Shown here: piece after piece, positions 6,973 through 15,604 of the stretch | How positions within the stretch are numbered: the stretch's first letter is position 1 | Layout of the letters: every line of letters begins with the position of its first letter | Assembly: GCF_900100755.1 (NCBI RefSeq) | Contig: NZ_FNCI01000004.1 | Coordinates: 64,089-128,088 of the forward strand | Length of the DNA: 64,000 nt | Source: Onishia taeanensis | GTDB taxonomy: Bacteria > Pseudomonadota > Gammaproteobacteria > Pseudomonadales > Halomonadaceae | Direction of reading: 5' to 3' | Translations under genes and position numbers: made by a program | Notes under the pieces: generated by a model | Told to the model about the DNA's origin: nothing | Seen by the model: only the letters and a program-made list of their open reading frames with translations | Databases searched by the model: none

Positions 6973-9375
6973 CTAGGGGCGAGATTCTACCCCATGGCAG
7001 CCGCCATCGACACCGCGTCGCCAGCTCGGTTGGCGCTCGGCGCTCACCAGGGTCTCCTCACCTGGGGCTAAGGTAACCGTCACCGCCCCATCAAGCGCGG
7101 TATTCCACAGGCAGCTGCCCTGTCGACGAAAGCGCCGCACCACCTGTGGCGCAGGGTGGCCAAACCGGTTGTCGCGCCCGGCACTGATGATGACCTGACG
7201 AGGATTCGTCGCCGCCACGAAGGCCTCACCCGAGCTGGTGCGACTGCCGTGATGCCCGGCAACCAGCACGTCGATACGCGCCGGCAGCACAGGCAGCAAG
7301 CGACGCTCCACCTCTCGCCCGGCATCACCGGTGATCAATACCGCCTTGTCGCCCAGGCTCACCAAGAGCACACAGGAGCGGTCGTTCGCGGACCATTCAT
7401 CAAGGGACCCATCCGGCGGCCAGAGTACCCGGAAATCGATATCGCCACTGCTCCAGCGCTGGCCGGCGACGCAGGGGCGCGCCCGATGCCCGACCGCCTC
7501 CCCGCGGGGCGCCAGCCATTCGCCCACCCGGTGATCGGCAAGCGCCGGCACGCCGCCCGCATGGTCCTGATCGCCGTGACTCACCATGACCCGCGAAAAC
7601 GTCCGCCCAGGAGGCCAGAGCCCGGCCAGCGGCATGAAGCCAGAGCTGAACCGCGGCCCGGTATCGTACAGGAGTCGCGTCGCCTGAATACGACCATCAA
7701 CATCGCCACTATCCTGGCGAAGGGTATTCCGGCCCTCGTCGGTATCAGGGTGGCGGCCGGTGCGAATCTCGGTGCTGGGCGAGTCTGTCGTCAGTTCGAT
7801 CGCCTGGCCCTGGCCCACATCATAGACCCGCAGCTGCAGGCTCCCCTGGGCCGGCAGCGGTGGCTCGAGGTTGAGAGACACGGCCACCATCAGCAGTGAC
7901 ACCGCCACCCGCATTGACCGCGTCACTCCCGGCAGCCCCCAGGCCAGAGCGATACCGGCAAGACAGAGTGCCACCGGCAGACGCTGCCAGTCAGGCAACA
8001 CCAGCAAAGGCATGACCGCCACGGCCTCGGCGAGCCCCGATTGCAGCCAGGCGGCCAGCGCCTCGAAGAGTTGCCAGCCGACATGGGCCAGTGGCGGCAC
8101 CCCGCTTAGCACCCAGATCAACAGCCCCAGCGGCACCATCAAGACGCTGACCCAGGGCACTGCCAGCAGATTGATGATCGCCGAGCCGGGCGCCAGCCGT
8201 CCGAAGGCGATGATCACGGCGGCGGACATTAACGGCGCCAGCAGCAGTTGGGTGCGGACCAGCGCCCAGGCCCAGCCTTTGAGCCCCTGGGGCCGGGAGC
8301 GCCCCTGCCAGATCAGGATCAGCCAGGCCACGGCCAGAAAGGACAACCACAGCCCCGGCCGCCAGAGCGATAGGGGGTCGGCCAGCACGACCAGCGAAAA
8401 CGCTAGCCACCAGGCCTGCCAGGGCCCGGGCGCGTGACGGCCGCAGGCGACCCAGAGGCCGACCAGGGTCATGATCAGGGCACGAAACGCCGGCGGCTCA
8501 AGACCCGCCAACCAGGCATAGCCGCTCGCCGCCACGCCCGCCATGACCCAGGGCCAGACCGCCATGCGCCAGCGTCCGGGCGTCACACAGCGCGCCAGAC
8601 CGCGCATCAGCCATAACACGCAGGTCGCGACCAACCCCACATGCAGCCCCGACACCACCACTAGGTGCGTGGTACCGCTGGCATTCAGAAGCGACCAGTC
8701 ATCATCATTGAGTCGCTCGGCGGCGCCTAGCGTCAACGCTGCCAGCCAGCGACGCCCCAAGCCGTCGGGATAATGGCGATCGAGAAAGGCCAGGGCCGAC
8801 TGGCGAAGTGAAAAAGGGGCAACGGCCTGGCGCTCTGCCGGCGGCGAGTGCCGCACATAGCCGGTTGCGCCCAGCCCTTCGCGCCACAGCCAGGCGCGAT
8901 AGTCGAAGGTGCCGGGATTGGCGAACCCCGATGGCGGCCGCAGCCGCACCGTCAGGCGCCAACGCTCGCCTACCGCCATGGCGGGACCGCCATAAGCCGA
9001 CAGGCGCACCCGCTTGAGGGTGTCACAGTCGGCAAGGCCAGGCTGCAGGCTATGGCAATGATCGACGGCAAGTCGCAGGCGGCTCGCCGGCTGGCCCTGC
9101 TGATAGGAGAGAATGCGCCCCTCGAGCCGGAGATCCTGACCGACAAGGCCTCGGGGCAGTTCGGCGTCCTCGGTCAGCAGCAGCGAGCCGCCGACCACAG
9201 TGGCGACGACGAACAGCACCAAATGGAGCCACCAACGAGGCAGCCGTGCCAGGATCAGCAGCCCCGTCACGCCCCAGGCCGCCAAGAGCCCGTCCGGTGC
9301 TTGCACGACGAGCCCGGCCCCCACCAGGGCGGCGAGCGCCCACGGCATGCCAAGCCCACTGCCCATGATACGCAT
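6973..9375 (-). CDS. comEC: ComEC/Rec2 DNA-uptake channel protein
   Basis: An 800-residue polytopic protein in the order expected for ComEC/Rec2: an N-terminal hydrophobic region with a soluble OB-like segment, a central Competence domain with many helices (GTTHLVVVSGLHVGL near residue 235) and a C-terminal metallo-beta-lactamase-like domain (YDVGQGQAIEL, then VSHGDQDHAGG for metal binding, and LITGDAG). In competent bacteria it passes single-stranded DNA across the inner membrane. A hydrophilic stretch of about 35 residues is inserted between the first beta-lactamase strands. No other competence gene is in the window. The start at 9375 is the first ATG of the frame; a few nearby ATGs (including codon 4) are also possible. 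Confidence 0.94.
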   Translation of the reverse strand: MRIMGSGLGMPWALAALVGAGLVVQAPDGLLAAWGVTGLLILARLPRWWLHLVLFVVATVVGGSLLLTEDAELPRGLVGQDLRLEGRILSYQQGQPASRLRLAVDHCHSLQPGLADCDTLKRVRLSAYGGPAMAVGERWRLTVRLRPPSGFANPGTFDYRAWLWREGLGATGYVRHSPPAERQAVAPFSLRQSALAFLDRHYPDGLGRRWLAALTLGAAERLNDDDWSLLNASGTTHLVVVSGLHVGLVATCVLWLMRGLARCVTPGRWRMAVWPWVMAGVAASGYAWLAGLEPPAFRALIMTLVGLWVACGRHAPGPWQAWWLAFSLVVLADPLSLWRPGLWLSFLAVAWLILIWQGRSRPQGLKGWAWALVRTQLLLAPLMSAAVIIAFGRLAPGSAIINLLAVPWVSVLMVPLGLLIWVLSGVPPLAHVGWQLFEALAAWLQSGLAEAVAVMPLLVLPDWQRLPVALCLAGIALAWGLPGVTRSMRVAVSLLMVAVSLNLEPPLPAQGSLQLRVYDVGQGQAIELTTDSPSTEIRTGRHPDTDEGRNTLRQDSGDVDGRIQATRLLYDTGPRFSSGFMPLAGLWPPGRTFSRVMVSHGDQDHAGGVPALADHRVGEWLAPRGEAVGHRARPCVAGQRWSSGDIDFRVLWPPDGSLDEWSANDRSCVLLVSLGDKAVLITGDAGREVERRLLPVLPARIDVLVAGHHGSRTSSGEAFVAATNPRQVIISAGRDNRFGHPAPQVVRRFRRQGSCLWNTALDGAVTVTLAPGEETLVSAERQPSWRRGVDGGCHGVESRP

Positions 9376-9503
9376 GACAGTTCAGGCCCTCCCTGGCCCT
9401 GTCTCACCCTCGATCCGGCCGCAGCCGTGGCGAGGGGCATGGCTTGTATGGATAATGGCTGCGGATCCTGTGGTCCTTACCATCCATCGCCTGCGAGCCT
9501 GCC

Positions 9504-10061
9504 ATGCCGCGCCGCTTCCTACAGCGCTACATGCCCCATCCCGATACCCTCAAGGGTAATCGCTCGCTGCGCTTTATGCGCCATTTGATCGGCGATGCTT
9601 CCCTGTGGATGCTATCGCGCCGCTCAGTGGCCAATGCCTTCATGGTCGGCGTGTTCTGCGCCCTGCTGCCGATTCCTTTTCAGATGGTGCTGGCCGCTGG
9701 CGGCGCCTGCCTGCTGCGTTGCAATCTGCCGCTTTCGATCGGGCTCGTGTGGATCACCAACCCTTTGACCATGCCGATCATCTTCTATGGCAACTATCGG
9801 CTGGGCGCCTGGCTGCTGGACACGCCGCCCAGAGCGGCACCCGACACCCTCTCGACGCAGTGGATAGCCGAACGGCTGGTCGATATCCTGCCCGCCTTGG
9901 CGCTGGGTTCATTGGTCGCGGCGGTGGTCGCCGGCCTTGCCGCCAACGTCGCCATCCGTTTGATCTGGCGCTGGCATGTATCACGCAGCTGGCGGCGACG
10001 CCGCAAGCAAAGGCGCCTGCGTGCCGCTCTGGCCGCCAAAGGCCGCAACGGCGAAGGCTGA
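9504..10061 (+). CDS. DUF2062 membrane protein
   Basis: A 185-residue protein with the DUF2062 core: FMVGVFCALLPIPFQMVLA near residue 50, a second hydrophobic stretch with ITNPLTMPIIFYGNYRLG, and a third helix near residue 135, ending in a very basic tail (SWRRRRKQRRLRAAL). Function is unknown for the family; homologues commonly sit near comEC or lol genes. It is transcribed divergently from comEC across 128 bases and convergently with lolD. Confidence 0.9.
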   Translation: MPRRFLQRYMPHPDTLKGNRSLRFMRHLIGDASLWMLSRRSVANAFMVGVFCALLPIPFQMVLAAGGACLLRCNLPLSIGLVWITNPLTMPIIFYGNYRLGAWLLDTPPRAAPDTLSTQWIAERLVDILPALALGSLVAAVVAGLAANVAIRLIWRWHVSRSWRRRRKQRRLRAALAAKGRNGEG

Positions 10062-10157
10062 TCACGCCGGCAAACGCGGCCAAGCTACCGGATGGCCAAG
10101 CCTGGATAGCCGAGGGTGGCTCTCCAGGCCCAGCCATTGTCGCATCGCTGCCCCGTC

Positions 10158-10868
10158 TTAGCCGTCCACGGTCAACTGACCGTTATCCAGCTTCATCACC
10201 CGATCCTGGTGGGCGGCGAGGTCGGTATCATGCGTCACCACCACGAAGGCACAGGCGGTCGTCTTGGCGAGCTCATCCATCATCGCCAGGATGCTTGCGG
10301 CCGTGGTCTTGTCGAGATTGCCGGTGGGCTCATCCATGAGCACCAGGCTGGGATCAGTGATCAAAGCCCGGGCGATCGCCACCCGCTGACGCTCGCCACC
10401 GGAGAGCTCACCGGGCTTGTGATCGCTTCGCTTGGCCATGCCGACATGCTCGAGGATCTGTGCGGCACGCTGGCAGGCCTGCTTACGCGACTGACCGCGC
10501 ACGATCAGCGGCAGCGCCGCGTTTTCCAAGGCAGTCAGCTCGGCCAACAAGTGGTGAAACTGATAGACGAAGCCGATATGGCGGTTACGAAAGCGCCCGA
10601 GCTGGCTTTCGCCCAGGTCGGCCAGTGACTGCCCCGCCACCTTGACGGTGCCGGCGCTGGGCCGATCCAGACCGCCCAGCAGGTTGAGCAGGGTCGTTTT
10701 GCCCGACCCCGAGCTGCCCACCACGGCCACCCGCTCTCCGGCACGTACCTCGAGCTGCAGGTTCTCGAGCACCGTCACGTCCTGGGGACCCTCACGGTAG
10801 GTCCGCGTCAATCCCTGGCATTCAAGCAGTACCTGGCCAGCCTTGGTGGAGGCATGCTCCTCGGTCAT
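10158..10868 (-). CDS. lolD: Lipoprotein-releasing ATPase LolD
   Basis: LolD powers extraction of outer-membrane lipoproteins from the inner membrane to LolA. Walker A ([11 protein letters not shown]), signature (LSGGERQR), Walker B (LVLMDEPTGNLD) and the Lol-type Q-loop sequence (IGFVYQFHHLLAELTALEN) are clear. I place the start at 10868 because AAGGAG lies 7-8 bases upstream, giving 236 residues, close to the usual length. In-frame ATGs at 10886 and 10898 are possible, and the latter would overlap the permease stop as ATGA. It pairs with the single permease gene immediately upstream. Confidence 0.95.
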   Translation of the reverse strand: MTEEHASTKAGQVLLECQGLTRTYREGPQDVTVLENLQLEVRAGERVAVVGSSGSGKTTLLNLLGGLDRPSAGTVKVAGQSLADLGESQLGRFRNRHIGFVYQFHHLLAELTALENAALPLIVRGQSRKQACQRAAQILEHVGMAKRSDHKPGELSGGERQRVAIARALITDPSLVLMDEPTGNLDKTTAASILAMMDELAKTTACAFVVVTHDTDLAAHQDRVMKLDNGQLTVDG

Positions 10869-10894
10869 GATTGTCTCCTTACTCATCGAGGGCC

Positions 10895-12136
10895 TCATTC
10901 GTAGCGCAGCACGTCAGCCGGCTGGATGCGCGAGGCGCGCCAGGCCGGATACAGGGTAGACAGGAAGGTCAACACGAAGGCCGCCGAGGTAATCACGCCC
11001 ACATCGGACCATTCCAGACGAGACGGCAGATAGCTGATGAAGTAGACGTTGGCGTCCAGGAAATGGATGCCAGTCGTCGCCTCGAACCAGGCGATCAGGT
11101 CGGCAATCGTCAGCGCTAATGTCACCCCGACACCTAGCCCTATCAGGATACCGATGATGCCAATCGCTAGCCCCTGGACGATGAAGATACCCATGATCGA
11201 GCCAGGTGTGGCGCCGATGGTACGCAGAATGGCGATATCCGCCTTCTTGTCGGTGACCACCATCACCAGGGTCGAGACGATGTTGAAGGCAGCGACGGCG
11301 ACGATCACGGTCAGCAGCAAGCCGATCATGCGTTTCTCCATCTGGATCGCCTGGAAGAGGTTGCCGTGGGTCTGGGTCCAGTCGATGCCACGATAGCCTG
11401 GCCCCAGCTCATCGATGATCTTGCGGGTCTCGCCATGGGCAGCGAAGAGATCATCGAATTCCAGTCGCAGCCCTCCGACGGCATCGCCCATCCTGGCCAG
11501 GGTCTGCATATCGGCGATATGGGCATAGGCCAGGCTGGCGTCCAGGTCGGCCCCGACGCTGAAGATCCCGCTCACGGTGAAGCGCTTCAGGCGTGGGAAG
11601 ACCCCGCCAGGGGTGATCGAGGCCTCGGGTACCAGCAGGGTGACGCGGTCGCCGACCCCGATGCCCAGCCGCCTGGCGAGCAGTTCGCCGAGCACGACCT
11701 TCCATTCCCCGGCCTTCAGATCATCGAGGCTCCCCTGAACCATATTCTCATCGATGATCGACACCTTGGCCTCGGCCTGTGGGTCGATGCCATTGACCAT
11801 GGCGCCCTCATTGCGCCCGCCGATCGAGAACATACCCTGCTGCTGCACGAAGGGCGCGGCGCCGATCACCCGCTCGCGCTCCATGAGCCGGTCGGCCAGG
11901 GGCTTCCAGTCGGTCATCCCCGAGGGCGCCTCGATACGGGTATGGGGCACCATGCCCAGCACTCGGGAGCGCAGTTCGTGATCGAAGCCGTTCATCACCG
12001 ACAGCACCAGGATCAGCACGGCAACGCCGAGCATCAATCCCAGCATCGAGGTCAGGGAAATGAAGGAAATAAAGTGATTGCGTCGCTTGGCGCGCACGTA
12101 GCGCAGCCCAAGCATAAATGGCAGACGGTCGAGCAT
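10895..12136 (-). CDS. Lipoprotein-releasing ABC permease (LolC/E family, possibly LolF-type)
   Basis: A 413-residue permease with one N-terminal helix (residues ~25-47), a large periplasmic domain, and three C-terminal helices (~275, ~325 and ~380), ending in the family sequence LYPAWRASRIQPADVLRYE. RYVRAKRRNHFISFISLTSMLG at the N-terminus is characteristic of LolC/LolE. Enterobacteria and pseudomonads carry lolC and lolE flanking lolD; here lolD is followed by an unrelated convergent gene and no second permease exists in the window. Many gammaproteobacteria use one hybrid permease, LolF, as a homodimer, which fits this layout, but a lolE elsewhere cannot be excluded. Confidence 0.92.
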   Translation of the reverse strand: MLDRLPFMLGLRYVRAKRRNHFISFISLTSMLGLMLGVAVLILVLSVMNGFDHELRSRVLGMVPHTRIEAPSGMTDWKPLADRLMERERVIGAAPFVQQQGMFSIGGRNEGAMVNGIDPQAEAKVSIIDENMVQGSLDDLKAGEWKVVLGELLARRLGIGVGDRVTLLVPEASITPGGVFPRLKRFTVSGIFSVGADLDASLAYAHIADMQTLARMGDAVGGLRLEFDDLFAAHGETRKIIDELGPGYRGIDWTQTHGNLFQAIQMEKRMIGLLLTVIVAVAAFNIVSTLVMVVTDKKADIAILRTIGATPGSIMGIFIVQGLAIGIIGILIGLGVGVTLALTIADLIAWFEATTGIHFLDANVYFISYLPSRLEWSDVGVITSAAFVLTFLSTLYPAWRASRIQPADVLRYE

Positions 12137-12316
12137 CGCGATCGGTTCCTTGTCAGCGGGCGCTCATGGTACGGTTTTTTGCCTGGCGACGCATGCGCGC
12201 CGCGAGAAGCAAGGCGATTATCCTGCGATGGATCCCTTGCATCCCGACAGCGCCCACCCTACATTGCGCCGTCCCCGGGGCAAGGCCCCGATGAGCATAC
12301 CCGTGAGAAGACTGCG

Positions 12317-13429
12317 ATGGCTAACCGCTTGTTCCCCGAATGGCATCAACAAGATGCCGTGCAACTGACTTGGCCGGGTGCCGACAGCGACTGGGCCCCC
12401 ATGCTGTCGCGCATCGAAGCCACGCTTGAGCGCATGGTCACGGCCATCGCCCGCTACCAGCAAGTGCTAATCAGCGTCGCCGATACCGCGACCCGGGAGC
12501 GGCTGGCGGCCACCTTTACCCAGCTCGGCGTCCCCGCACAAAGGCTCAGGCTCTACGTGGTGCCAAGCGATGACAGCTGGGCGCGGGATCATGGGCCGAT
12601 CGGCATCGAGCGCGATGGCCGCCTGACCCTGCTCGACTACCGCTTCACCGGCTGGGGCGGCAAGTTTCCCGCCGCCCGAGACGATGCCCTGAACCGGGCA
12701 CTGGCCGATCAGGGCGTCTTCGCCGCCCCACTCGAATCCCAAGCCCTGGTACTGGAAGGTGGCGCCATCGAGAGCGATGGCGAAGGCACGCTGCTAACCA
12801 CCGAGGCCTGCCTGCTCAACCAGAACCGTAACCCAGCGCTGGACCGAGCGGCGATCGAGGCCCGTCTAGGCGAAGACTTCGGCGTCACCCGGGTGCTGTG
12901 GCTCGCCCACGGACATCTAGAAGGCGATGACACCGACAGCCACGTCGATACCCTGGCACGCTTCTGCGACCCGCAGACGATCGCCTATGTACGCTGTGAT
13001 GACCCCGAGGATGCCCACTACGCGGCGCTTAGCGCCATGGAAGATGAGCTCAAGGCGCTGCGCCAGGCCGACGGTTCGCCCTACCGGCTGATCCCGCTGC
13101 CTTGGCCACGGCCCTGCTTCGATCCCGAGGACGGCCACCGCCTGCCGGCTACCTACGCCAACTTCCTGATCATCAATGGTGCCGTGCTGGTGCCGGTCTA
13201 TGGCGATGCGGCGGACAGCACCGCGCTTGCCGCACTGGCCACCGCCTTCCCCGAACGCGACCTAGTGCCCATCGACTGTCATGAGGTCATCCGCCAGCAC
13301 GGCAGCCTGCATTGTCTGACCATGCAGTTACCCAAGGGCAGCTTGGCCGCCGCTCACCTTGCCGGCGCCGCCAGCCACGACGCCTGTAACGATGCTGACA
13401 ACGACGCAACCGCTGACGTTCAGGAGTGA
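12317..13429 (+). CDS. aguA: Agmatine deiminase AguA
   Basis: AguA hydrolyses agmatine to N-carbamoylputrescine and ammonia, the first step of the agmatine route to putrescine. The 370-residue protein shows the guanidine-modifying-enzyme motifs in order: SWARDHGPI near residue 90, LEGGAIESDGEG near 145, GHLEGDDTDSHVD near 200, and the C-terminal GSLHCLTMQLPKG holding the nucleophilic cysteine. The open frame extends far upstream antisense to the lol permease; the ATG at 12317 is chosen by homology and by GAGAAG upstream. aguB follows after 4 bases, so the two steps are one operon. Confidence 0.97.
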   Translation: MANRLFPEWHQQDAVQLTWPGADSDWAPMLSRIEATLERMVTAIARYQQVLISVADTATRERLAATFTQLGVPAQRLRLYVVPSDDSWARDHGPIGIERDGRLTLLDYRFTGWGGKFPAARDDALNRALADQGVFAAPLESQALVLEGGAIESDGEGTLLTTEACLLNQNRNPALDRAAIEARLGEDFGVTRVLWLAHGHLEGDDTDSHVDTLARFCDPQTIAYVRCDDPEDAHYAALSAMEDELKALRQADGSPYRLIPLPWPRPCFDPEDGHRLPATYANFLIINGAVLVPVYGDAADSTALAALATAFPERDLVPIDCHEVIRQHGSLHCLTMQLPKGSLAAAHLAGAASHDACNDADNDATADVQE

Positions 13430-13433
13430 TCGC

Positions 13434-14348
13434 ATGACCCAGACCCTCACCGTTGGCCTGGTCCAACAGCGCGCCTGGCCCGACAAGGCAAAAAGCCTGG
13501 ATGAGACCGAAGCGGGCGTCCGCGAACTCGCGGCCCAGGGCGCCGAGCTGGTGCTGCTTCAGGAGCTGCATGCCAGCCACTATTTCTGTCAGTACGAGGA
13601 CCCGGCGGTATTCGATCTGGCCGAGCCGCTCGACGGCCCGACCGGCAGGCGACTGGCGGCACTGGCCGCCGAACTCGATATCGTGCTGGTCGGCTCACTG
13701 TTCGAGCGCCGGGCCACCGGGCTCTATCACAACACCGCCGTGGTCTATGACCGGGCCCAGGGGGCCGTTGGCCACTACCGCAAGATGCATATTCCCGACG
13801 ACCCTGGCTTTTACGAGAAATTCTACTTCACCCCGGGTGACGCCGAGGGCGTCAATGCCGGAGACAAGCTGGGGGGATTTGCGCCCATCGATACCTCGGT
13901 GGGACGCCTGGGGCTGCTGGTGTGCTGGGATCAGTGGTACCCGGAGGCGGCGCGCCTGATGGCCCTGGCCGGCGCCGAGCTGCTGCTCTACCCCACCGCC
14001 ATCGGCTGGACGCCCGCCGACGACGATGCCGAGAAAAACCGCCAGAAGGACGCCTGGACGCTCATCCAGCGGGCCCATGGGGTTGCCAACGGTCTACCGG
14101 TGGTGGTCGCCAACCGGGTCGGCCATGAGCCCGATCACAGCGGCGCCAGCGACGGCATCGACTTCTGGGGAGGCAGCTTCGTCTGCGGCCCCCAAGGAGA
14201 GCTGCTGGCCCATGCCGGCGAGGACAGCCAGCGGCTGCTGGTCGAAGTGGATATGCACCGTGCCGAGGATACCCGGCGCATCTGGCCCTTCCTGCGCGAC
14301 CGTCGCATCGACGCCTACGGCGACCTGACGCGACGCTATCGCGACTAG
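13434..14348 (+). CDS. aguB: N-carbamoylputrescine amidase AguB
   Basis: A 304-residue nitrilase-superfamily enzyme that hydrolyses N-carbamoylputrescine to putrescine, CO2 and ammonia. The Glu-Lys-Cys triad is visible in LLQELHASHYF (residue ~41), YRKMHIPDD (~118) and GLLVCWDQWYPE (~160). The start at 13434 has AGGAG 8 bases upstream; the frame is open a little further back inside aguA but those codons lack homology. Putrescine made here feeds polyamine pools. Confidence 0.96.
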   Translation: MTQTLTVGLVQQRAWPDKAKSLDETEAGVRELAAQGAELVLLQELHASHYFCQYEDPAVFDLAEPLDGPTGRRLAALAAELDIVLVGSLFERRATGLYHNTAVVYDRAQGAVGHYRKMHIPDDPGFYEKFYFTPGDAEGVNAGDKLGGFAPIDTSVGRLGLLVCWDQWYPEAARLMALAGAELLLYPTAIGWTPADDDAEKNRQKDAWTLIQRAHGVANGLPVVVANRVGHEPDHSGASDGIDFWGGSFVCGPQGELLAHAGEDSQRLLVEVDMHRAEDTRRIWPFLRDRRIDAYGDLTRRYRD

Positions 14349-14423
14349 GCGAGGGCTACGGGCACGCGGCTACCCCGAGGACAAACGTTCGCGGAAGCGC
14401 TATGAACCCTTCCATGGGCGCTA

Positions 14424-14445
14424 CCGATGCCATCCCTGGCATCGG
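14424..14445. other. Hairpin in the aguB downstream region
   Basis: CCGATGCC at 14424-14431 and GGCATCGG at 14438-14445 give an 8-bp perfect stem with a 6-base loop. It lies in the 226-base stretch 14349-14574, which otherwise holds only the terminator at 14509 and a 29-codon ATG frame (14402-14491) with no ribosome-binding site. Confidence 0.6.
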
Positions 14446-14508
14446 ACCTCCGCTACAGCCTGTCCCCGGCGCCGCTCACTCGAAACCCTGATCGCCCCCT
14501 CTATGAGG

Positions 14509-14541
14509 AAACCCCCACGGGCAAGGTCCATGGGGGTTTTC
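14509..14541. terminator. Bidirectional terminator between aguB and the Nudix gene
   Basis: AAACCCCCA (14509-14517) pairs with TGGGGGTTT (14531-14539) around a 13-base loop, with T4 at the plus-strand end and A3 at the other. The two genes converge here, so one hairpin can serve both. Confidence 0.8.
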
Positions 14542-14574
14542 TTAGAGCTTCCGGCTTCAAGCTTCCGACTGGGG

Positions 14575-15522
14575 TTACTTCCAGAAATCACGAATCGAAG
14601 CGATCCCCTGCGCACCCACGGCTCTAGCATGGTTGGCATCGAAGCGGGTCATGCCACCCAGTGCAAAGACCGGCATCGCCGCCGTTTCCACCAGCTGCTG
14701 GAAGTCGTGCCAGCCAAGCGGCGCCGCATCCGGGTGAGTCGGCGTGGTGCGCAACGGCGAGAGCGTCACGAAATCACAGCCGATTCGAGCCGCCTGCTCC
14801 AACTGCTCACTGTTGTGGGTCGAGGCGGACTGCCACTTGCCCTGGGCCAAGGGACGGCGCTCGAGACTCATCAGCCGCTCGCTGGTCAGATGAATGCCGT
14901 CGGCATCCACCTTGTCGAGAAGCTCGGGCTCGCCATTGAGCAGCAGGCGCGCTCCATGCTGGCGGCACAGCGTCAGAGCCCGCTCGGCGCGCGCCAGATA
15001 GGCATCGCGATCCAACTGTTTGGCGCGCAGTTGAACCAGACGCACCTTGTCCTCGACCAGCGCCCGCTCGAGCTTGGTGAAGAAGACCTCTTCATCCTCC
15101 TCTTCGGCAGTGATCAGGCACTCGGTAGGCAGGATCACCGCGCGCAGGATCGGCAGGTTGGCCGCCGGGAAGGGATAATTGAACAGGTCATTCTTGTCGA
15201 CCCAGCGCACGGCCTGGCCCTCACGACCGAACGGCTCGCCGGCAAAGGCATGCACCTGCCATACGTCGAGCAGGATATGCTTGTCGGGATACTCGTGATT
15301 GACCCGGATCAACGGCTGGGCACGCTGAATCTCGACGCCGAGCTCTTCATGCAGCTCGCGCTTCAGGGCCTCGAAGCCGGTTTCATAGGGCGCCAGCTTA
15401 CCGCCGGGAAATTCCCAAAGACCGCCCTGATCGACGTTAGAGGGGCGCCTGGCGATCAACACCTGGGTCGTATCCTCGCTGACGATGGCGGCGGCAGCCA
15501 CATGTACCCTTCTCTTGACCAT
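14575..15522 (-). CDS. Nudix hydrolase fused to a thiamine-phosphate-synthase-like domain
   Basis: The 315-residue protein has two domains. Residues 1-~130 are a MutT-type Nudix hydrolase with WEFPGGKLAPYE...RELHEELGV matching the Nudix box, a fold that in MutT clears 8-oxo-dGTP. Residues ~145-315 resemble ThiE/TenI (VRLVQLRAKQLD, DGIHLTS, STHNSEQLEQA, LSPLRTTPTHPDA, FALGGM). The same fusion is widespread in gammaproteobacteria next to argJ/secA. Whether the ThiE-like half still makes thiamine phosphate is unclear. It follows argJ after 82 bases and has AAGG before the ATG. Confidence 0.94.
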   Translation of the reverse strand: MVKRRVHVAAAAIVSEDTTQVLIARRPSNVDQGGLWEFPGGKLAPYETGFEALKRELHEELGVEIQRAQPLIRVNHEYPDKHILLDVWQVHAFAGEPFGREGQAVRWVDKNDLFNYPFPAANLPILRAVILPTECLITAEEEDEEVFFTKLERALVEDKVRLVQLRAKQLDRDAYLARAERALTLCRQHGARLLLNGEPELLDKVDADGIHLTSERLMSLERRPLAQGKWQSASTHNSEQLEQAARIGCDFVTLSPLRTTPTHPDAAPLGWHDFQQLVETAAMPVFALGGMTRFDANHARAVGAQGIASIRDFWK

Positions 15523-15604
15523 TGTGTGTATTACCTTTCAAACATGAATAACGCGCGACCCGAGGCGCCCCGACTGAAGGCGCCCCGGCAACAGCAGGCC
15601 AGAC

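Noticed and set aside
11366-12316. In-frame extension of aguA giving a 687-residue frame
   Set aside because: It is antisense to the Lol permease, lacks family homology, and the ATG at 12317 gives the normal agmatine deiminase.
14402-14491. 29-codon ORF in the aguB spacer
   Set aside because: No ribosome-binding site, no homology, and it spans a strong palindrome; treated as non-coding.
15545-15600. GGCGCCCCG direct repeat in the argJ-Nudix gap as a terminator
   Set aside because: Only a 6-bp self-complementary core and no T-run on the minus strand.
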